A program made the position numbers and the translations under genes. A stretch of 9,986 nt of DNA. Source: an uncultured Opitutia bacterium. Lineage in GTDB: Bacteria; Verrucomicrobiota; Verrucomicrobiia; Opitutales; Opitutaceae. The notes below the pieces were generated by a model, which searched no databases, was not told the origin of the DNA, and was given only the letters and a program-made list of their open reading frames with translations. Shown here one piece after another: positions 6,703-9,986 of the stretch. Position 1 is the stretch's first letter. Each line of letters starts with the position of its first letter. The stretch is from NCBI GenBank assembly GCA_903938935.1, contig CAJAFD010000374.1, positions 1 through 9,986 of the forward strand, in the 5' to 3' direction.

Positions 6703-8385
6703 ATGAAATACATCTTCGTGACGGGCGGAGTGGTTTCGTCGCTGGGCAAAGGCCTCACGGCGGCGTCCTTGGGCGCGCTCCTAGAACTGCGCGGCCTGAC
6801 GGTGCGCATCCAGAAGTTCGATCCTTACCTCAACGTCGATCCCGGCACCATGAGCCCGTTCCAACACGGCGAAGTGTACGTCCTCGAAGACGGCGCCGAG
6901 ACCGACCTCGACCTCGGCCACTACGAGCGGTTTACCAGCGGAAAACTTTCCCGTCTCAACAGCCTCAGCTCCGGCCAGATTTACGAAGCGGTCATTCAAA
7001 AGGAACGTCGCGGTGATTACCTCGGCAAAACCGTGCAGGTGATCCCGCACGTGACCAACGAGATCAAAGAGCGCATCTACTCCGGCGGCAAAGACGTCGA
7101 CATCCTCATCACCGAGATCGGCGGCACGACGGGCGACATCGAAGGCCTGCCGTTTCTCGAAGCGATGCGGCAATTTGCCCTCGAGGTTGGGCCGACGGAT
7201 TGCGTGTTCATCCACGTCACACTCGTGCCGTTCCTCAAGGCCGCCGGCGAACTCAAGACCAAGCCCACGCAACAATCCGTCGCCAAGCTCCGCGAGATCG
7301 GCATCCAGCCCGACGTGCTCGTGTGCCGCACCGATCACCCTCTCGATCACGATTTGCGCGACAAGATTTCCATGTTCTGCAACGTGCCTGTGAAGGCCGT
7401 CATCGAGTGCATGGATGTCGATAGCTCGATCTACCAGCTCCCGCTGGCGTTGCAAAAAGAGGGCATGGATCAACTCGTGATCGATCTCCTCGGGCTCAAA
7501 AATCCCCCAGCGGTTAAAAACATCTGGGAGCAAATCGTCAGCCGCATCCTCTCGCCCAAATACGAAGTGACCATCGGCGTCGTCGGTAAATACATCGAGC
7601 TCCAGGACGCTTACAAATCCGTCTACGAGTCGATCACGCACGCCGGCATCGCCAACAACTGCAAGGTCAACATCCGCCGCATCGACGCCGAAGATCTCGA
7701 AAAGAAAAACGGCCTCGTCGCGCTCAAGGGCCTCGACGGCATCTTGGTTCCCGGCGGTTTCGGCGACCGCGGCACCGAGGGCAAAATCGCCGCGGCCCGC
7801 TACGCCCGCGAAAATAAAATTCCTTACTACGGCCTCTGCCTCGGTCTGCAAATCGCCGTGATCGAGTTCGCGCGCAACGTCCTCAAACTCGCCGGCGCCA
7901 ACAGCACCGAATTCGATCCCAAGGCCGCGCACCCCGTGATCGCCATCATGGAAGAGCAGAAAAAAATCATCGATAAAGGCGCCAGCATGCGCCTCGGCAG
8001 CTACGAGTGCGCGCTCACGCCCGGTTCGCTCGCGCACAAGGCCTACGGCGCCGACAGCGTCCGCGAGCGCCACCGTCACCGCTACGAAGTTAACAACGCT
8101 TACGTCGGTCAGCTCCAGCGCGCCGGCCTCATGGTCAGCGGCATCAATCCCCGTCGCAACCTCGTCGAGATCGTCGAACTCAAGGGCCACCCGTGGTTCC
8201 TCGGTACGCAGGCGCACCCGGAATTCCAATCGAAGCCCAATAAAGCGCATCCGCTCTTCGCGGCCTTCATCGCGGCCACGCTCAAAAATAAAAAAGGCGG
8301 CGCCAAAGTGAAAACCGTCAAGGCCGCGAAGTCCGCCCAATCCGCGAAGTCCGCCAAGTCGGGTAAATCGGCGAAGAAAAAATAA
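6703..8385 (+). CDS. pyrG: CTP synthase
   Basis: PyrG makes CTP from UTP, ATP and glutamine in the cytoplasm. The N-terminal synthetase domain starts with the diagnostic MKYIFVTGGVVSSLGKG (P-loop, 1-17) and continues with QKFDPYLNVDPGTMSPFQHGE (37-57), DGAETDLDLGHYERF (63-77) and EIGGTTGDIEG (138-148). The class I glutamine amidotransferase domain runs from about residue 288, with the oxyanion segment VPGGFGDRG (349-357), nucleophile Cys379 in YGLCLGLQ, and the His505/Glu507 pair in AHPEFQSKP. The 560 residues exceed the usual 535-545 because of a lysine/serine/alanine-rich tail (about 529-560) after the normal end. The start is set by homology; the nearest purine-rich stretch (GGAGGCGGG at 6678) is too distant to be a normal ribosome binding site. 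kdsA follows 4 bases after the stop, so the two should form one transcript. Confidence 0.99.
   Translation: MKYIFVTGGVVSSLGKGLTAASLGALLELRGLTVRIQKFDPYLNVDPGTMSPFQHGEVYVLEDGAETDLDLGHYERFTSGKLSRLNSLSSGQIYEAVIQKERRGDYLGKTVQVIPHVTNEIKERIYSGGKDVDILITEIGGTTGDIEGLPFLEAMRQFALEVGPTDCVFIHVTLVPFLKAAGELKTKPTQQSVAKLREIGIQPDVLVCRTDHPLDHDLRDKISMFCNVPVKAVIECMDVDSSIYQLPLALQKEGMDQLVIDLLGLKNPPAVKNIWEQIVSRILSPKYEVTIGVVGKYIELQDAYKSVYESITHAGIANNCKVNIRRIDAEDLEKKNGLVALKGLDGILVPGGFGDRGTEGKIAAARYARENKIPYYGLCLGLQIAVIEFARNVLKLAGANSTEFDPKAAHPVIAIMEEQKKIIDKGASMRLGSYECALTPGSLAHKAYGADSVRERHRHRYEVNNAYVGQLQRAGLMVSGINPRRNLVEIVELKGHPWFLGTQAHPEFQSKPNKAHPLFAAFIAATLKNKKGGAKVKTVKAAKSAQSAKSAKSGKSAKKK
8320..8382 (+). repeat. Imperfect K-S-A coding repeat at the 3' end of pyrG
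   Basis: Codons 540-560 of pyrG encode KAAKSAQSAKSAKSGKSAKK plus a final lysine, built from short variants of gcgaagtccgcc. This is a low-complexity, strongly basic tail after the conserved CTP synthase fold. The repeats are in frame and imperfect, consistent with slippage followed by divergence. Confidence 0.8.
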
Positions 8386-8389
8386 TCCC

Positions 8390-9184
8390 GTGCTCTACGA
8401 TCCCTCGAAGTTGTTGATCATCGCTGGGCCGTGTTCGCTTGAGAACGAGGGCGTGTGCCGCGCCGTCGCCGAGTCGCTCGTGCGTATCAACCGCGAGCTG
8501 CCCGCGCTCAAGATCATCTTCAAGGGCTCCTTCGACAAAGCCAACCGCACCTCGCTCGGTGGCGCGCGCGGCACGGGCATCGACGAGGGCTTGAAACTCC
8601 TCGCGTTGATCAAGCGCGACTATGGGTTTCCCGTTTTGACTGACATCCACGAAAGCGCGCAGGTCGCGCAGGTCGCCGCGGTGTGCGACGTCGTGCAGAT
8701 CCCGGCGTTTCTGTGCCGGCAGACGGATTTGTTGCTCGCGGCAGCCGCGACAGGCCGGACGGTCAACGTCAAGAAAGGCCAGTTTCTCTCGCCGCAGGAA
8801 ATGGTGCACGTCACCGGCAAACTTCGCGAAGGTGCTGCCCAAGAAATCTGGCAAACCGAGCGCGGCACGACTTTTGGTTATCAAAACCTCGTCGTGGACA
8901 TGCGTTCGTTTTCCATCATGCGGCAAAACGGTTATCCCACCGTCTTCGACGCCACGCACGCGGTGCAACTCCCCGGTGCCGGCGGCGGCAAGAGCAGCGG
9001 CCAACGCGAATTCGTCGCGCCCCTCGCCAAGGCGGCACTCGCTGCGGGCGCGGACGGACTTTTCATCGAGACGCATCCTGATCCGGCCAACGCCATCAGC
9101 GACGGTCCCAACATGATCGCCCTCGTCGATTTGCCCAAGTTGCTCGCGCAATGTCTGGCCGTGTGGCAGACCGTGCGCGCCTAA
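8390..9184 (+). CDS. kdsA: 3-deoxy-D-manno-octulosonate 8-phosphate (KDO-8-P) synthase, metal-dependent type
   Basis: KdsA condenses phosphoenolpyruvate with D-arabinose-5-phosphate to KDO-8-phosphate, a precursor of the inner core of lipopolysaccharide. The 264-residue length is normal for the family, and the fold should be a TIM barrel. Motifs: IIAGPCSLE (10-18), KGSFDKANRTS (45-55), DIHES (85-89), QIPAFLCRQTDLL (103-115), NVKKGQFLSP (126-135), GTTFGYQNLVVDMR (159-172), FDATHAVQLPG (186-196) and IETHPDP (226-232) with AISDGPN (235-241). Cys15, His190, Glu227 and Asp238 correspond to the metal ligands of class II KdsA; metal-independent enzymes have asparagine in place of this cysteine. The start is GTG, 4 bases after the pyrG stop with no Shine-Dalgarno, suggesting translational coupling. 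Pairing with pyrG fits the need for CTP to form CMP-KDO; a pyrG-kdsA order also occurs in some Proteobacteria. Confidence 0.97.
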   Translation: MLYDPSKLLIIAGPCSLENEGVCRAVAESLVRINRELPALKIIFKGSFDKANRTSLGGARGTGIDEGLKLLALIKRDYGFPVLTDIHESAQVAQVAAVCDVVQIPAFLCRQTDLLLAAAATGRTVNVKKGQFLSPQEMVHVTGKLREGAAQEIWQTERGTTFGYQNLVVDMRSFSIMRQNGYPTVFDATHAVQLPGAGGGKSSGQREFVAPLAKAALAAGADGLFIETHPDPANAISDGPNMIALVDLPKLLAQCLAVWQTVRA

Positions 9185-9262
9185 AATCGCGCCCACGCGC
9201 CCGCGTGCGCTCCCTTGACCAAGTCCGGAGCGACGCCACACTGGGCAGCAATCTCATCTCTG

Positions 9263-9730
9263 ATGGCTACCTTTATTATCGACGTTCCCGTGCCCTCCAT
9301 GGGCGCGACCGTGAGCGAACTTATCGTCGTATCCCTCAAAACCAAACCCGGCGACCGCGTGGCCAAAGGCCAGAAGATCGCGGAGTTGGAGAGTGATAAA
9401 TCCATCTTCGAATACGAGGCGCCCGCCGACGGCACCGTGCTCGCGTTGCCGGTGAAACCCGGCGAGGTGCTGCAATCCGGCGCGCTGTTTCTTAAACTAG
9501 AAACCGAGGACGCCAGCCTGCGTCACCTCGAGTCCAAGACCGGCGCGGCGGTCGCAGCTCCGACGGCCACGAAATCTGCCGCTGCGCTCATCTGGACGCC
9601 CCGCGCCACCAAACTCGCCCAAGAAGCCGGACTCGATCCGGCGACGCTCACCGATATCGAAGCGACCGGCCCCGGTGGTCGCGTCTCGGGTGACGATGTC
9701 GCCCGCTTGCTGGCGCGGCGCCAGGCCTGA
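9263..9730 (+). CDS. Stand-alone lipoyl-domain plus E3-binding-domain protein (E2-like, no acyltransferase domain)
   Basis: A 155-residue protein. Residues 3-80 form a biotinyl/lipoyl domain (VPVPSMGATVSEL, PGDRVAKGQKIAELESDKSIFEYEAPADG), with Lys46 in ESDKS as the expected lipoylation site. An alanine/threonine linker (about 81-108) leads to a peripheral subunit-binding (E3/E1-binding) domain at 109-153 (TPRATKLAQEAGLD, ATGPGGRVSGDDV). This is the N-terminal half of a dihydrolipoamide acyltransferase (E2) of a 2-oxoacid dehydrogenase complex, but translation stops there and only 24 bases separate it from the next gene. The HxxxDG acyltransferase domain of about 230 residues is absent rather than frameshifted. 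It is probably a mobile lipoyl carrier. An upstream TTG at 9215 would add 16 residues; the ATG at 9263 gives a standard lipoyl N-terminus. A TTGACC at 9215-9220 could be a -35 box, but no convincing -10 follows. Confidence 0.9.
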   Translation: MATFIIDVPVPSMGATVSELIVVSLKTKPGDRVAKGQKIAELESDKSIFEYEAPADGTVLALPVKPGEVLQSGALFLKLETEDASLRHLESKTGAAVAAPTATKSAAALIWTPRATKLAQEAGLDPATLTDIEATGPGGRVSGDDVARLLARRQA

Positions 9731-9754
9731 TTTTCAGCTTAAAATTTCCCTCGA

Positions 9755-9986
9755 TTGAACTCTCAAGCAACGGTCTGCATCGCCGGCGTCGGACACGCGG
9801 CTCCCGCCAAAATCCGCGCCAATAGCGAAATTCTGAAAGCCTTCCCCGATCGCACGGAGGAAGAGATCGTGCGCCTCACGGGCATCCGCGAGCGCCGCTA
9901 CGCCGCCGACGATGAGAGCGCGACCGACCTCGCCGTGATCGCGGTGCAAAACGCGCTCACGCAAGCCGGCATGAAGGCCGAACAGA
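9755..9986 (+). CDS. Ketoacyl-ACP synthase III (FabH-like) family protein, N-terminal part (3' end beyond window)
   Basis: The 77 visible residues (NSQATVCIAGVGHAAPAKIR, later RTEEEIVRLTGIRERRYA, then SATDLAVIAVQNALTQAGM) match the start of a KASIII/FabH-like thiolase-fold enzyme: a first strand with GVGHAAP, the TGIRERR motif, and the helix before the first catalytic half. Such enzymes condense an acyl thioester with malonyl-ACP or a related nucleophile. The active-site Cys-His-Asn lie beyond the edge, so catalytic competence cannot be judged. An in-frame stop at 9740-9742 and the absence of ATG or GTG make the TTG at 9755 the only reasonable start. No Shine-Dalgarno is visible. With 24 bases to the lipoyl/E3-binding gene it is very likely in the same operon. 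Housekeeping FabH or a specialised relative are both possible; the neighbour favours the latter. Confidence 0.85.
   Translation, partial: MNSQATVCIAGVGHAAPAKIRANSEILKAFPDRTEEEIVRLTGIRERRYAADDESATDLAVIAVQNALTQAGMKAEQ

Noticed and set aside
6781..8340. 519-residue open frame antisense to pyrG (minus strand)
   Set aside because: It lies wholly inside an unmistakable pyrG and has an E/D/V/A-rich composition without motifs; codons ending in C or G in GC-rich genes leave such antisense frames open.
9191..9210. GC-rich hairpin between kdsA and the lipoyl gene (CACGC at 9194-9198 with GCGTG at 9203-9207)
   Set aside because: The stem is only five clean base pairs and no T run follows on the plus strand, so it is not supported as a terminator; transcription may continue into the lipoyl gene.
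8318..9241. 307-residue minus-strand frame over kdsA
   Set aside because: Overlaps the whole of kdsA, which has complete active-site motifs; composition is shadow-like.

Overview
The window is GC-rich, densely coding bacterial DNA with a Gram-negative gene set: KDO-8-phosphate synthase for lipopolysaccharide, plus two proteins with export signals. The protein styles (a secreted proline-rich hypothetical with the segment LPDYVVREAKPPVFRERD, a DUF6941-like protein, a stand-alone lipoyl/E3-binding protein) and the mix of genes resemble Verrucomicrobiota of the Opitutaceae type. That assignment is from memory and inference, not from a search. No tRNA, rRNA, CRISPR array, insertion sequence or phage gene was seen, and no gene-free stretch exceeds 180 bases.

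Layout. Positions 1-470 (minus) hold the N-terminal 156 residues of the biotin ligase/repressor BirA, which runs off the left edge. A small conserved protein of unknown function (537-839, plus) diverges from it and converges on a probably exported hypothetical protein (876-1523, minus). Four further minus-strand genes follow: proA (proline synthesis), an exported D-aminoacylase-type amidohydrolase, an adenosine-kinase-like PfkB sugar kinase with a clear intrinsic terminator behind it, and a DUF6941-like protein. At about 6.4 kb transcription turns to the plus strand: a 68-residue two-helix membrane protein, pyrG (CTP synthase), kdsA (KDO-8-P synthase), a 155-residue lipoyl-domain/E3-binding-domain protein, and the beginning of a ketoacyl-ACP synthase III (KASIII, FabH-like), which runs off the right edge.

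How the genes work together. pyrG and kdsA are 4 bases apart and make biochemical sense as a pair: KdsA makes KDO-8-P, and CTP is needed to activate KDO as CMP-KDO for lipid A/core assembly. The lipoyl/E3-binding protein and the KASIII are 24 bases apart. The first looks like a dehydrogenase-complex E2 with no catalytic acyltransferase domain, so the pair may move an acyl group from a 2-oxoacid dehydrogenase directly to a condensing enzyme. This is the most interesting part of the window, but the deciding genes lie beyond the right edge. The left-hand genes are ordinary metabolism with no obvious shared pathway.

Two broader signals. Base-composition asymmetry switches near 6.7 kb (plus strand G-rich to the left, C-rich to the right), and the two small plus-strand genes on the left show this is not just gene direction. 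Nearly all starts lack a recognisable Shine-Dalgarno sequence; the 537 start is the exception.
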